Part shown: positions 26,065-35,867 of the stretch, piece by piece
How positions within the stretch are numbered: position 1 is the stretch's first letter
Layout: each line of letters begins with the position of its first letter
From: CAWFKW01 sp963816535
GTDB lineage: Bacteria > Bacteroidota > Ignavibacteria > Tepidaquicellales > OLB5
Reading direction: 5' to 3'
DNA length: 64,000 nt
Assembly: GCA_963816535.1 (NCBI GenBank)
Contig: CAWFKW010000003.1
Coordinates: 1,833,464-1,897,463 of the forward strand
Program-made: the position numbers and the translations under genes
Notes under the pieces: generated by a model
Database searches by the model: none
Seen by the model: only the letters and a program-made list of their open reading frames with translations
Told to the model about the DNA's origin: nothing

Positions 26065-27132
26065 ATGATCAATAAAAGGGAAAAAATATTTTTCATTGTT
26101 TGTTTTATTTTAATTTCATGCTGTTCATTTAATTGTTCAAATAATATCGACCCGGAGCCTTTACAGCTTTCAGTAAGGCAGAACCTGGCGATGCTCCAGC
26201 CGGACCCGCAGTTTGTAATGTACTTCAATTTTAAGAAAATGCGCGAAACTGAATTCTGGAGCAAGTTCATTAATGATTCGCTGATGAGCGCGGAACGAAG
26301 CTTCGGGAATTTTCTATCGGTCCTTAAAAAGGCTACCGGCGCAAGCATCACAAACGGGATTGACGAGCTGTATTTTTCCAATTCGTGGATAGGCGAAAAC
26401 GCCATGGTAATTAAAGGGGTTTTTGACAGGAAAAAAGCGGAAGATTACGTTCGTTCAGATACTGTGTATTCGGCGCAAAACTACCCGCCGAACATTACCG
26501 TGTACAGAGAAAAAGAATCTAACCTGTCTTTCTTTTTCAAAGACGATTTCACCGTATGCGCCAGTAATTATATGAATATTATTGAAGGCGACATGAAAGC
26601 CTCGGACACTTCTACAACAGGCCTGCTTTCAAATCCGGCCGCGATGAAAACTATTGAATCAATAAAATATAAAGAGAACCTGTGGATGATGTCGGACCAG
26701 AAACTTTTTATCAGGGGCATATTCGAGAACTTTGCGGATATGAACAAACCCGGAAAGAAAAATCTGCCTTCGGATGCAGGAAAAGATTCTGTTAACCGGC
26801 AGGATACGGCATCTTCAAAAGAAGAATCCGGCATGGCGTCGATTTACAAGAACATTAACGCCGTTTCATTTTCTTTAAAGATGACCGACAACCTGATCAT
26901 TTATATGCAAAACGAATGCGGGGATAACAGATCCGCCGCCGACCTGAAGAACCAGCTTGAGGCTGTAATAGCTCTTGCAAAGCTCTCATCGTCATTCTCA
27001 AAGAGGAAACCAGGCGCGCTGATACAGGCGCTGGATAAAGTAGAAATGAACGTTTACGATAAGACGGCCGTGGTGCAGATAAAGCTCAACGAAAACGATA
27101 TTACCGATATCAGGAAACAGAGAGTTTTTTAA
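26065..27132 (+). CDS. Lipoprotein of unknown function
   Basis: 355 residues. Signal with several cysteines (LISCCSFNCSN); Cys20 or Cys25 would be lipidated. The mature protein starts QNLAMLQPDPQFVMYFNF and has a helix-strand pattern similar to large secreted DUF3352-like proteins, but no family is firmly recognised. A Ser/Asp/Lys-rich linker lies near 230-260. It sits 37 bases after the ABC permease gene and could be an accessory part of that exporter, which is only inference. Confidence 0.6.
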   Translation: MINKREKIFFIVCFILISCCSFNCSNNIDPEPLQLSVRQNLAMLQPDPQFVMYFNFKKMRETEFWSKFINDSLMSAERSFGNFLSVLKKATGASITNGIDELYFSNSWIGENAMVIKGVFDRKKAEDYVRSDTVYSAQNYPPNITVYREKESNLSFFFKDDFTVCASNYMNIIEGDMKASDTSTTGLLSNPAAMKTIESIKYKENLWMMSDQKLFIRGIFENFADMNKPGKKNLPSDAGKDSVNRQDTASSKEESGMASIYKNINAVSFSLKMTDNLIIYMQNECGDNRSAADLKNQLEAVIALAKLSSSFSKRKPGALIQALDKVEMNVYDKTAVVQIKLNENDITDIRKQRVF

Positions 27133-27277
27133 GAAGCAAGAAGTAAGAATTAAAAAGCAAAAAGTAAAACAACCAACCATTATTTAATTTTAGGCGCCAG
27201 CCTCAAAAACCGCAATGAGCGGTATGTCCCGGATTGTTGAGACTTCTGAAGGCGGCGCTTTTAGCTGAGGGACTGTT

Positions 27278-28819
27278 ATGATTTCAGCGGTATTAGGCGC
27301 AACTACAATAGGCGTAAACGCATATTTAGTAAAAGTAGAAACACATTTCAACAAAACCTTTCCATCAAGATTTGTAATAGTGGGCCTTCCCGATAAGGCG
27401 GTTTCGGAGGCAAATGAACGGGTATCGGCGGCCATAAAGAACACGGGTTACTTTCTGCCTTCGGGTAAGATTACGGTAAGCCTCGCGCCCGCGGATATTC
27501 GGAAAGAAGGGAGCGGCTTCGATCTGCCTATTGCGCTCGGAATAATCTGCGAAATGGGGCGCATTGAACCTGCTATGCTTAACGATTATGCATTCCTTGG
27601 GGAACTTTCGCTTGATGGGAAGCTCCGTCCTGTTCATGGCTCGCTGCCCATTGCCATTGAAGTGAAGAAGCAGGGATTGAAAGGAATAATTGTTCCGGAA
27701 GAGAACGCCAAAGAAGCCGCAATGGTTGAAGGCATTGAAGTGTATCCGCTTGGAACGCTTCAGGAGGTTGTTGATTTTTTAAACAATGGCGGCGGACTGG
27801 AACCATTTAAGGTTGATATCAATGAAATATTTAACGTTGACCAAAAAAGTTTAGTTGACTTTGCAGACGTGAAGGGCCAGCATGAAGTCAAGCGCGCCCT
27901 TGAAGTGGCTGCTGCCGGCGGACATAATATTATTATGGTTGGCCCGCCTGGTTCGGGCAAGACCATGCTTGCCAAGAGGATCCCAACAATCCTGCCGCCT
28001 ATGAGTTTTGACGAGGCCCTTGAGACCACAAAAATTCATTCAGTCGCGGGCTTACTGCCATCTAATACCGCGCTTGTTTCGATAAGGCCATACCGCTCGC
28101 CACATCATACGATTTCAGATGTCGCGCTTGTAGGCGGGGGTCCGCTCGCCAAGCCCGGCGAGATCTCATTTGCCCATCACGGCGTTTTGTTTCTGGACGA
28201 ACTTCCTGAATTCAAAAAAAATGCCCTTGAGGTTATGCGCCAGCCAATGGAAGAAGGAAAGGTCACTATATCGCGTTCTAAAGTATCGGTCGACTATCCC
28301 TGTAACTTTATGCTTGCTTCTGCTATGAACCCGTGCCCGTGCGGCAACTTCGGCAACCCTAACCAGGAGTGCAGCTGCACATCGCAGCAGATACAAAAAT
28401 ATATGTCAAAAATATCAGGCCCGCTTCTCGATAGAATCGATATTCACATACAGGTACAGGGGGTAAAGTATAAGGAGCTTTCAAGCAAGGTCAGCGCGGA
28501 GCCATCCTCCGTCATAAGGCAAAGAGTGATCAAAGCGCGGGAGACGCAAATGAAGAGATTTGCAGGGAAGAAAAATATATATTCCAACGCTGATATGATG
28601 TCAAAGGATATCAGGGAATACTGCGAAATTGATTTGGCTTCAGAAGAACTGCTTAAAATGGCTATTACAAAGCTGGGACTCTCGGCACGCGCATACGACA
28701 GGATACTGAAGGTATCGAGAACTATCTCGGATTTGGCAGGTGAGTGTAAAATAAGCTCTGCGCATATCAGCGAGGCCATTCAATACCGTTCGCTGGATAG
28801 AACCATGTGGATGGGTTGA
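27278..28819 (+). CDS. comM: YifB/ComM family Mg-chelatase-like AAA+ ATPase
   Basis: 513 residues, normal length. N-terminal Lon-protease-like domain (GLPDKAVSEANERVSAAIKN), AAA+ core with Walker A GPPGSGKTMLAKR, Walker B GVLFLDELPEF, a four-cysteine insert (NPCPCGNFG ... CSC) and C-terminal RTISDLAGE / YRSLDR segments. ComM is a helicase that promotes branch migration during natural transformation in several bacteria; other YifB proteins are uncharacterised. A role in recombination here is by family. Confidence 0.93.
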   Translation: MISAVLGATTIGVNAYLVKVETHFNKTFPSRFVIVGLPDKAVSEANERVSAAIKNTGYFLPSGKITVSLAPADIRKEGSGFDLPIALGIICEMGRIEPAMLNDYAFLGELSLDGKLRPVHGSLPIAIEVKKQGLKGIIVPEENAKEAAMVEGIEVYPLGTLQEVVDFLNNGGGLEPFKVDINEIFNVDQKSLVDFADVKGQHEVKRALEVAAAGGHNIIMVGPPGSGKTMLAKRIPTILPPMSFDEALETTKIHSVAGLLPSNTALVSIRPYRSPHHTISDVALVGGGPLAKPGEISFAHHGVLFLDELPEFKKNALEVMRQPMEEGKVTISRSKVSVDYPCNFMLASAMNPCPCGNFGNPNQECSCTSQQIQKYMSKISGPLLDRIDIHIQVQGVKYKELSSKVSAEPSSVIRQRVIKARETQMKRFAGKKNIYSNADMMSKDIREYCEIDLASEELLKMAITKLGLSARAYDRILKVSRTISDLAGECKISSAHISEAIQYRSLDRTMWMG

Positions 28820-28863
28820 GGGGATTGCGGATTGTGGATTTTAGATTTCGGATTGAAAAGAAT

Positions 28864-28935
28864 CGTAGCACGATAATCTAATTTCGTGGCACCTGCCTGC
28901 TGCAGGCAGGCGACTTCACGTCATGCTACGAATAA
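28864..28935. repeat. Composite palindromic element with CCTGCCTGC core, copy 3
   Basis: The 19-base core (28892-28910) is framed by TCGTAGCACGA / TCGTGGCAC on the left and CGACTTCACG / TGCTACGAAT on the right, which pair with each other. A very similar composite is at 31630. It reaches to within 10 bases of the ATG of the next gene and in frame makes a false N-terminal extension. Confidence 0.7.
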
Positions 28936-28945
28936 AAATAAAAAC

Positions 28946-30421
28946 ATGAAGCTTAAATTATTTTTAGTTTTTATTATATTTTCGCATTGCACTTTTTCGC
29001 AGACTAATGCGGAGAAGTTTGTAAAAGCATTAATTAATAACAGCGAAAACATTAGGGATTTCGTCGACGAATCTGAGATTGCACTCTCCGAACGGCTTGG
29101 TATAACTTATACCGGCGTTAAGAATAAGTTTTTGATAGGAAATGATATTGACGAGCAGGTTAAAAGCGATATGAAAGAAGGCAGACTGCAATATGATATT
29201 AAAGAAAAAGCTTTAGGGGATAATTATTCACAAGTCGAGTTTTCCGTTCCAGACATAAAGTACTCTAAGCAGTTTTATTTCCTTGAGGGGAAATTTATTT
29301 CACCTACAACATATCTTACAAGGAACTGGCAGTCAAAGGAAAGCAAGTATTTCATATTTAGAATAAGCGAGCCGAAATACTTTAACGATTATTGCATAAT
29401 GCGCCTTGATGATTTTGTTGATAAAATAGCAGATACGCTTGGTTTTACCGAAGCTGAAAAAGAATTACTCCAACAGCAAAAAATATATTACATATTCTGC
29501 AAAGATGAAGATGAAGTTCAGGCGTTAACCGGATATAAATCAAAAGGCCAGGCAATTCTAGCTTTTGATGAAGTAATAACTGCATATCAAACTCATTTTC
29601 ATGAATTATCCCACCTGCTTATTAATTACAAACTGAAGAATCTCGGGTTATATACTCTTCCATTTTTTATGGAAGGTTTTGCCGTTGCTATGGGCGGCAG
29701 GGGCGGCATGGCTCCGCGAGTAGTTACCGATGTTGGCTTTTACCTCCAAAAAACAGGGTTTTTGACATATGATTCAATTTTAACTTATGATGCATTCACA
29801 AGTCAGGATGCAAACATGACCTATGCGGTTTCAGGGTTATATAATATGTTTTTGTTTAATGAGCTTGGGGTGGAAAAATATTTGGAATTGTATAAAAAAG
29901 CGAATGGAGATTTGGAAAAAATTAAAAAGCTCACATTCTACGACCTTCAAATGCCGGATGATGTTAATTTTTTTGAATTTCTCATTTTATATGAAAAGAA
30001 TAAATCAATAAAGCTTGATAATGAGGGCTGGATACCTTATGACCTAAACTCTGATGTTATTACATTTTATAATGTAAAGCGCTTGACTGACGGATATTAT
30101 TATTTTAATACAAGAGACAATTACTTTACTTTGCGAGCTGAAATAAATAATATTTATCGGGATTACACAAGCAAATTATATAGCGAAGTTACAAAAAACA
30201 AATATACCCGAGAACAATTATTAATAATTGTGGACACTTCTAAAATAAAGCTTTATAATTGCCTTAATGACGAACTTGAAGCTTCATATGATATTAGTTT
30301 CTCGTTAGACCATAAACAAGTACCTGTACTCAAAAAATTGATAAGGTCTGAGCATTACGAAAAATATTTTGTTTTCTCGCTGGCAGCTTCATTATTTAAT
30401 TATGAATTAAGAGAACCGTGA
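28946..30421 (+). CDS. Secreted HELSH metallopeptidase-like protein, unrecognised family
   Basis: 491 residues from the ATG at 28946 (MKLKLFLVFIIFSHCTFSQ, a signal peptide). The frame is open to a GTG at 28886, but those 20 codons are repeat sequence. The middle carries FHELSHLLINY with a Glu 20 residues after the second His (FFMEGFAVAMGG), the gluzincin layout HExxH-x(about 19)-E that binds zinc. The flanks do not match M1 or M61 families I know. The C-terminal 130 residues are beta-rich. The stop overlaps the next start by four bases (GTGA), linking it to the flavoprotein gene. Confidence 0.7.
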   Translation: MKLKLFLVFIIFSHCTFSQTNAEKFVKALINNSENIRDFVDESEIALSERLGITYTGVKNKFLIGNDIDEQVKSDMKEGRLQYDIKEKALGDNYSQVEFSVPDIKYSKQFYFLEGKFISPTTYLTRNWQSKESKYFIFRISEPKYFNDYCIMRLDDFVDKIADTLGFTEAEKELLQQQKIYYIFCKDEDEVQALTGYKSKGQAILAFDEVITAYQTHFHELSHLLINYKLKNLGLYTLPFFMEGFAVAMGGRGGMAPRVVTDVGFYLQKTGFLTYDSILTYDAFTSQDANMTYAVSGLYNMFLFNELGVEKYLELYKKANGDLEKIKKLTFYDLQMPDDVNFFEFLILYEKNKSIKLDNEGWIPYDLNSDVITFYNVKRLTDGYYYFNTRDNYFTLRAEINNIYRDYTSKLYSEVTKNKYTREQLLIIVDTSKIKLYNCLNDELEASYDISFSLDHKQVPVLKKLIRSEHYEKYFVFSLAASLFNYELREP

Positions 30422-31578
30422 CTAAAACGGAAGCCATTATCATCGGCGGCGGCGCGGCGGGATTAATGTGCGCAATAGAAGCAGGCAAACGAGGCAGAAA
30501 AGTTTTGGTTATTGAAAATGCTGAAAAGATCGGGAAGAAAATTCTTATCTCCGGCGGCGGAAGATGTAACTTCACCAATCTTTATACTAAACCCGAAAAT
30601 TTTATCTCCGAAAATCCGCACTTTTGTAAATCCGCGTTGGCAAGATACACTCCCCAGGATTTCATCTCACTTATTGAAAAACATAAAATAAAATACCACG
30701 AAAAAAAACTTGGCCAGCTTTTTTGTGATAATTCAGCTAAAGAAATTATCGACATGCTGGAGAAAGAATGCGATGATGCCGGGGTTGATATACTTCTTAA
30801 CTCGTCAGTAAGTGAGATCAAAAAGAACGAAAAGTTTTTGGTTGAAACCAACAAATGTAATTTCGAATCTGAATCGGTTGTAATAGCGACAGGCGGAATC
30901 TCAATCCCGCAAATGGGAGCTACAGATTTCGGCTATAAAGTCGCAAAACAGTTTGGAGTTAATCTTACCAAGATTGTTCCCGGACTCGTTCCGTTCACTC
31001 TGAAAGAAAATGTATTCAGCCAAATAAGCGGGGTATCTATTGATTGCGAAGTATCCTGCAACGGCATGAGTTTCAGAGAGAATATTTTGTTTACACATAA
31101 AGGGCTCAGCGGTCCCGCAATACTCCAGATCTCTTCTTACTGGAATAACGGCGATAAAATTAGTATTGATCTGCTTCCTGAAAGCAACGCAATTGAGCTT
31201 CTCAAAGAAAACCGGGCCAGCAAAATGGCTCTGGATAACGTTATGGCGCAGTATTTGCCAAAGCGATTTACTGAATTGTGGTGTGCCAATTACTTTAAGC
31301 CTAAACCTGTGAACAAGCTTTCCGATGATGATATTCTCAAGATTGCGGGGAAAATTCATAACTGGGAAATAATTCCTTCCGGAACAGAGGGGTTTGGCAA
31401 AGCGGAAGTTACAAAAGGCGGTGTGGATACCGATGGGCTATCTTCAAAAACAATGGAGACAAAGAAAGTAAAAGGCTTGTTCTTTATCGGCGAGTGCGTA
31501 GATGTAACGGGCTGGCTAGGCGGTTATAACTTTCAGTGGGCATGGGCTTCGGGGTTTGCCGCAGGGCAGTTCGTATAG
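30418..31578 (+). CDS. BaiN/HI0933-family FAD-dependent oxidoreductase
   Basis: 386 residues, GTG start overlapping the previous stop. N-terminal FAD-binding Rossmann motif IIGGGAAGLMCAIEAGKRG, then ISGGGRCNFTN, a hallmark of the HI0933/YhiN group, and C-terminal LFFIGECVDVTGWLGGYNFQWAWASG, which closes the FAD site. Members reduce varied substrates; most are uncharacterised. Translational coupling with the HELSH protein gene is seen, but no functional link is known. Confidence 0.93.
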   Translation: MTKTEAIIIGGGAAGLMCAIEAGKRGRKVLVIENAEKIGKKILISGGGRCNFTNLYTKPENFISENPHFCKSALARYTPQDFISLIEKHKIKYHEKKLGQLFCDNSAKEIIDMLEKECDDAGVDILLNSSVSEIKKNEKFLVETNKCNFESESVVIATGGISIPQMGATDFGYKVAKQFGVNLTKIVPGLVPFTLKENVFSQISGVSIDCEVSCNGMSFRENILFTHKGLSGPAILQISSYWNNGDKISIDLLPESNAIELLKENRASKMALDNVMAQYLPKRFTELWCANYFKPKPVNKLSDDDILKIAGKIHNWEIIPSGTEGFGKAEVTKGGVDTDGLSSKTMETKKVKGLFFIGECVDVTGWLGGYNFQWAWASGFAAGQFV

Positions 31579-31629
31579 TTGCAGGTTGGCAAGTTACAAG
31601 TTAAAAAATAGCTGAGTTAAATCTATTAT

Positions 31630-31720
31630 TCGTGCCACCTGCCTGCTGCAGGCAGGCGACGTGAAGTCGTACACGAAAAACAATCTATCGTGGCACGACT
31701 CGATGTCGTGCTACGAATAT
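31630..31720. repeat. Composite palindromic element with CCTGCCTGC core, copy 4
   Basis: TTCGTGCCA then the 19-base core (31638-31656), then CGACGTGAAGTCG, followed by a second hairpin (CGTGGCACGAC / GTCGTGCTACG, about 31690-31717). Sits between the convergent flavoprotein and trhO genes. Confidence 0.7.
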
Positions 31721-31723
31721 CCA

Positions 31724-32617
31724 TTAAGCATAAATAAGTATCTCGTGTCTCTTTGCTTTCATGCATTCTTCCGAGCATGAGCGCGCCCATTTTACTTCAC
31801 ACTCTTCGCATTCAAAATGCTGCTTATGGCAGTCAAGATTTGCGCAGTTAACATACCTGTCGGTTTCTTTTCCGCAATGAAGGCATTTTCCAACCGGCTT
31901 ATATTCCTCTGCAAAGTTTACAGGGATGGAGATCCGTTCATCAAATACGTAACATTTTCCGTCAAACATCTTTCCCTTTACTTCCGGGTCATGAGAGTAA
32001 TTTATGATGCCGCCATCTAACTGATAAACTTCTCTAAACCCTTCACTCATTAAATAACCGGATAATTTCTCGCATCTCACGCCGCCGGTGCAATAAGTTA
32101 ATATTTTCTTATCCTTATTTTTTATGAACTCGCTTTTTACCCAGTGGGGGAATTCGCGGAATGATTTCAGCGGCGGCCTAATGGCGTTTCTGAAATGCCC
32201 AAGGTCAAATTCGTAATCGGTTCTGCCGTCAAGGATTATCACGTTACCCTCATTCATCTTTTGGTAAAATTCCTCCGGGCTCAGATGTTTGCCGCTTGTT
32301 TGGTTCGGGTCGATATCTCTTGCCAGCCTGAATGTAACAAGCTCCTTCTTGAAGCGCACATGCATTTTCCTGAAAACATGTTTTTCAACTTCATCTATCT
32401 TAAATTCCATTCCTTCAAAACGCTTATCGGAATGCATGTCTCTAATGTATTTCCGGGCGCTTTCAAATGTTCCTGAGCATGTTCCGTTAATGCCTTCGGA
32501 TGCAATTAGTATGCGTCCCCTGAGTCCGAGGCTGTTGCAATAATCCAGATGACGGAGCGTATATTCCTCAGGATCATTGATTTTTACGTATTTATAGTAT
32601 AGTAATACCCTGTACAT
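31724..32617 (-). CDS. trhO: tRNA uridine(34) hydroxylase TrhO (rhodanese-like)
   Basis: 297 residues. TrhO (YceA/YbfQ) makes 5-hydroxyuridine at the wobble base of some tRNAs using oxygen. N-terminal ferredoxin-like domain (GRILIASEGINGT), rhodanese domain with active Cys in TYCTGGVRCEKLS, and a C-terminal cysteine-rich tail (CLHCGKE, CANLDCH, CEECEVKW, CSEEC) likely to bind zinc. The cysteine tail is present in the long form of the family. Confidence 0.93.
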   Translation of the reverse strand: MYRVLLYYKYVKINDPEEYTLRHLDYCNSLGLRGRILIASEGINGTCSGTFESARKYIRDMHSDKRFEGMEFKIDEVEKHVFRKMHVRFKKELVTFRLARDIDPNQTSGKHLSPEEFYQKMNEGNVIILDGRTDYEFDLGHFRNAIRPPLKSFREFPHWVKSEFIKNKDKKILTYCTGGVRCEKLSGYLMSEGFREVYQLDGGIINYSHDPEVKGKMFDGKCYVFDERISIPVNFAEEYKPVGKCLHCGKETDRYVNCANLDCHKQHFECEECEVKWARSCSEECMKAKRHEILIYA

Positions 32618-32773
32618 TATTAATCAGATTCAATCCGGAAAAATATGAAAACTGTATTTAAAGTGAACTGCTATAATTGATTACAAAAAGCAAAAAAAGT
32701 AAAATATTATGATTGATGTTAATTATAATAAACCCTCCTGTTTTTCGCCATTTAAACAAAGAACTTTTATTTT

Positions 32774-32781
32774 TAAATTTG
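32774..32781 (+). promoter_or_regulatory. -7 box for the MFS gene
   Basis: TAAATTTG matches TAnnTTTG exactly; the -33 region is T-rich but has no exact TTTG. Predicted leader is about 50 bases. Confidence 0.4.
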
Positions 32782-32836
32782 AACTTACGGTCAAAAAGAA
32801 TAATGATTACACCTATTTTAACGAAGAGCCCGTTTA

Positions 32837-34114
32837 ATGAGCGATAATACTGACTTAGAAACCGAATTACTGGATGAATCGGTCATATCTGAAAGATCCT
32901 TTCGCTTAAACAAAACCTTTGCCGCGTTAAGATACCCCAATTATAAGCTTTGGTTTTACGGGCAGATGATATCGCTGCTTGGAACATGGATGCAAATTAC
33001 TGCGCAGGGATTTTTGGTTTATGACCTGACGCATTCTCCGATCTATTTGGGATACATTGGGTTTGCCGCAGGGATCCCAACATGGATATTTATGCTCTAT
33101 GGCGGAGTAATTGCCGATAGGATCCCGAGGCGCGATGTGCTGGTTATTACGCAATCAGTTATGATGGGGCTTGCGGCGGTTTTAGCTGTCCTCACCTTTA
33201 TGCATTTGATTCAGGCGTGGGAAATTATACTGCTTGCATTTTGCCTTGGCACTGCAAATGCATTTGATGCGCCGTCGAGAATTTCGTTTGTGAACGAGCT
33301 TGTGGGGAAGGAAGATCTCACAAACGCCATTGCGCTTAACGCGACAATGTTCAATACGGCAACCGCTACTGGCCCTGCAATCGCCGGAATTACATATGCA
33401 GTGGCCGGGCCTGCATGGTGTTTTACAATTAACGCGGTTTCTTTTATCGGCGTTATAATTGCGCTCAGGAAAATGAAACTTGTTAAATTCCTTGCAGAAA
33501 AAAACAACCGTTCTGTTGCCCACGACTTAAAAGAAGGATTAAAGTATGCGGCCACTCATCCTGTTGTAAGGATAATTATACTCTTAGTAGCAACTATGAG
33601 CGTCTTCGGATTGTCGTTTGTAACTTTGCTTCCGGCATGGGCGGTAAAAATTCTGGGCGGCAATTCTGCCACCAACGGTTTTCTGCAGTCGGCAAGGGGA
33701 GTAGGGGCCCTTACAAGCGCGCTTTTGTTAGCGTCGCTTGGCAGGTTTAAATTTAAAGGCAAGCTGCTGACGCTTGGTTCAATCCTGTTCCCTTTGATGA
33801 TGTTTGTATTTTCGTTTGTACACTGGATGCCGCTATCGCTGCTTGTGATACTGGGTATGGGTTTTGCTCTGATTCTTACAATGAACCTTTGCAATGCATC
33901 AGTTCAGACTCTCGTGCCCGATAAACTAAGAGGAAGAGTTATGGGGGTTTATTCCTTTACTTTTTTTGGATTTATGCCTGTAGGGTCGCTCTTAATGGGC
34001 GGGCTTGCCCAGAGCCTTGGCGAGCCGGAAGCAATATTGATATGTTCCATTGTCACGTTTGCAGTCGCGGCGCTGATATTTATTTTTGTGCCGGCAATAA
34101 GAAAATTGAGGTAG
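32837..34114 (+). CDS. Major facilitator superfamily transporter (EntS-like, MFS_3)
   Basis: 425 residues with about 12 membrane helices. The MFS loop motif between helices 2 and 3 is GGVIADRIPRRDVL, and the N-terminal MISLLGTWMQITAQGFLVY segment is typical of the EntS/MFS_3 subgroup, which includes siderophore and drug exporters. No neighbour hints at the substrate. The last 14 codons reappear as a relic at 38288-38329, upstream of the M1 gene. Confidence 0.9.
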   Translation: MSDNTDLETELLDESVISERSFRLNKTFAALRYPNYKLWFYGQMISLLGTWMQITAQGFLVYDLTHSPIYLGYIGFAAGIPTWIFMLYGGVIADRIPRRDVLVITQSVMMGLAAVLAVLTFMHLIQAWEIILLAFCLGTANAFDAPSRISFVNELVGKEDLTNAIALNATMFNTATATGPAIAGITYAVAGPAWCFTINAVSFIGVIIALRKMKLVKFLAEKNNRSVAHDLKEGLKYAATHPVVRIIILLVATMSVFGLSFVTLLPAWAVKILGGNSATNGFLQSARGVGALTSALLLASLGRFKFKGKLLTLGSILFPLMMFVFSFVHWMPLSLLVILGMGFALILTMNLCNASVQTLVPDKLRGRVMGVYSFTFFGFMPVGSLLMGGLAQSLGEPEAILICSIVTFAVAALIFIFVPAIRKLR

Positions 34115-34257
34115 GCATTTTTCACCTTACGCTTGCCGGTTTTCGCGGGTTCGGCGGTCGTCTGCGATATTTTATTTCATATTAAACATAAGGCCTTAAA
34201 TATATTATTAGATTTTTGCTGGGTAAAAAAAGCCAGATAAATCTTGATGCGGGTCTG

Positions 34258-34290
34258 CAAAAAAATGGGGCGGGAAACTAATTCCCGCCC
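34258..34290 (-). terminator. Terminator of the propeller-protein gene
   Basis: Stem GGGCGGGAA / TTCCCGCCC (loop ACTAA) at 34268-34290; on the minus strand it is followed by CATTTTTTTGC. It lies 28 bases after the stop. Confidence 0.8.
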
Positions 34291-34318
34291 GACTTATAAG
34301 TGAAAAATTAACCGGAGA

Positions 34319-35695
34319 TTATTTTGTCAGGATCATTTTCCTGGTTTCGGAGAACGAGGGCGTTGTTATGCTATAAAAATATATGCCTGAACTTATTTTT
34401 GAAGCGTCCCAAGTTACTTCATAGTTTCCCGGATCAAGATTCTTGTTAACGATCGTCGCTACTTCCTGCCCGATTATGTTGGAAACCGTAAGCTTCACAT
34501 TTTCCCGCTTAACGACTGAGAACTTTATCGTTGTCGATGGGTTGAACGGGTTGGGATAATTTTGCGACAAAGAAAATCCTTTTGGCGAACTGTTGTTATA
34601 GTTGCTTATGCCTGTAAGCGCAAGTCCGTCCCACTGTGCGATGTTTCCGCATCCTGCGCCGCCCGCAGTGCTGAAAATTCCGCCCGCGACTAATTTGTTA
34701 TTAAAAATTGTGAGCGCATATGCTCCGTAAACATTGCTTCCGCCGCTATAGAACCCGCTGCCAAGCGCATGATAAGAAGTTCCGTCCCATCTTGAAATTC
34801 CGTTGACCGTTTGCCCGCCCGCCGTTGTATACAAACCTCCGATATATAAGTCGTTTCCATAAGAAGCAAACGCGAAAACATATGGATAGAATCCGCCGCC
34901 GCAACCGTTGCCTAAAACCGACCAGGCGCTGCCGTCCCACTGGGCCACGCAGCCTGTAAAAAGTCCGCCGGCTACAAGATTATTGTTATAAGCGCCAAGG
35001 CCATAAACTATACTGTTGAGCCCGCTTCCGACAGCCTGCCATGAGGAACCGTCCCATTGCGCTATATGATTAACGCTTAAACCGCCGGCTGTTGTAAAAA
35101 ATCCTCCTGCTATCAAATGTCCGTTCCATGTATTGAGAGCCATGACCTGCCCCTGTGAACCGCCCATTCCGCTTCCTAATGTCTGCCAGCTGCTTGTGCC
35201 GCTATACTTCGCGATATAATTAGCGTTCAAACCCTCAACAGTTGTAAAATACCCGCCAACGATTAAATTACCATTATATACGGTAAGAGCAGATACTATA
35301 TTATCCGGTCCGCCGCCTACATCTGACCAGGTAGAACCGTCCCATTGAGCGATATTTAGAACGGAAACGCCGCCTGCTACGGAAAATGAACCCCCGACTA
35401 TCAAATTGCCGTTATATACAACTAATGCATTTACAGTTCCGTTTATTCCCCCCAGGTCATTCCAGTTAGTCCCGTCAAATTTTTTGAGTCCATGCCCGCC
35501 GCTGCCGCTTTGCTCGCCTGCATATAATTCGTTGTTATAAACTACAACAGAATATTCCCAATTAGTGCCGCCGCCTATTGGAGACCATGATTGCGAATAT
35601 GCCTGGGCGGTTATCAGAGCAAATAAAGCTAGGATTGAAAGGACTGTTTTATAAACTGTTTTTTCCTGAGATGTAATGCGAACAGATGTATTCAT
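34319..35695 (-). CDS. Secreted seven-repeat beta-propeller protein with T9SS sorting domain
   Basis: 458 residues from the ATG at 35695, which has GGAG nine bases upstream; an ATG at 35710 adds five residues. Signal peptide ending AQAYSQ. The body holds about seven repeats of some 45-50 residues with the core YNGNLIVGGxFTTAGG, then AQWDGSxW, which predicts a seven-bladed propeller. Residues from about 375 carry NYPNPFNPSTTIKF and end GIYFYSITTPSF...MILTK, the type A T9SS C-terminal domain, so it is exported through the outer membrane and anchored or released. Binding partner is unknown. The adjacent two-component system may regulate it (inference). Confidence 0.85.
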   Translation of the reverse strand: MNTSVRITSQEKTVYKTVLSILALFALITAQAYSQSWSPIGGGTNWEYSVVVYNNELYAGEQSGSGGHGLKKFDGTNWNDLGGINGTVNALVVYNGNLIVGGSFSVAGGVSVLNIAQWDGSTWSDVGGGPDNIVSALTVYNGNLIVGGYFTTVEGLNANYIAKYSGTSSWQTLGSGMGGSQGQVMALNTWNGHLIAGGFFTTAGGLSVNHIAQWDGSSWQAVGSGLNSIVYGLGAYNNNLVAGGLFTGCVAQWDGSAWSVLGNGCGGGFYPYVFAFASYGNDLYIGGLYTTAGGQTVNGISRWDGTSYHALGSGFYSGGSNVYGAYALTIFNNKLVAGGIFSTAGGAGCGNIAQWDGLALTGISNYNNSSPKGFSLSQNYPNPFNPSTTIKFSVVKRENVKLTVSNIIGQEVATIVNKNLDPGNYEVTWDASKISSGIYFYSITTPSFSETRKMILTK

Positions 35696-35867
35696 TTTAT
35701 TTTTCTCCATTATGATTTTTATTAAATTCTATTTTTCGTTCCAGTCGGAAAGAGTGTATCGTTAATGACAATACAAAATTAACCGGGTTAACCTAAAGAG
35801 AACCTTAAATGAATCTTAAAAATTGATTAAATCGTAAGTGTATAAATTATAATATGTTATGTTGTAA

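Noticed and set aside
28886..28945. 20-residue N-terminal extension of the HELSH protein
   Set aside because: It is translation of a dispersed palindrome and would hide the signal peptide.
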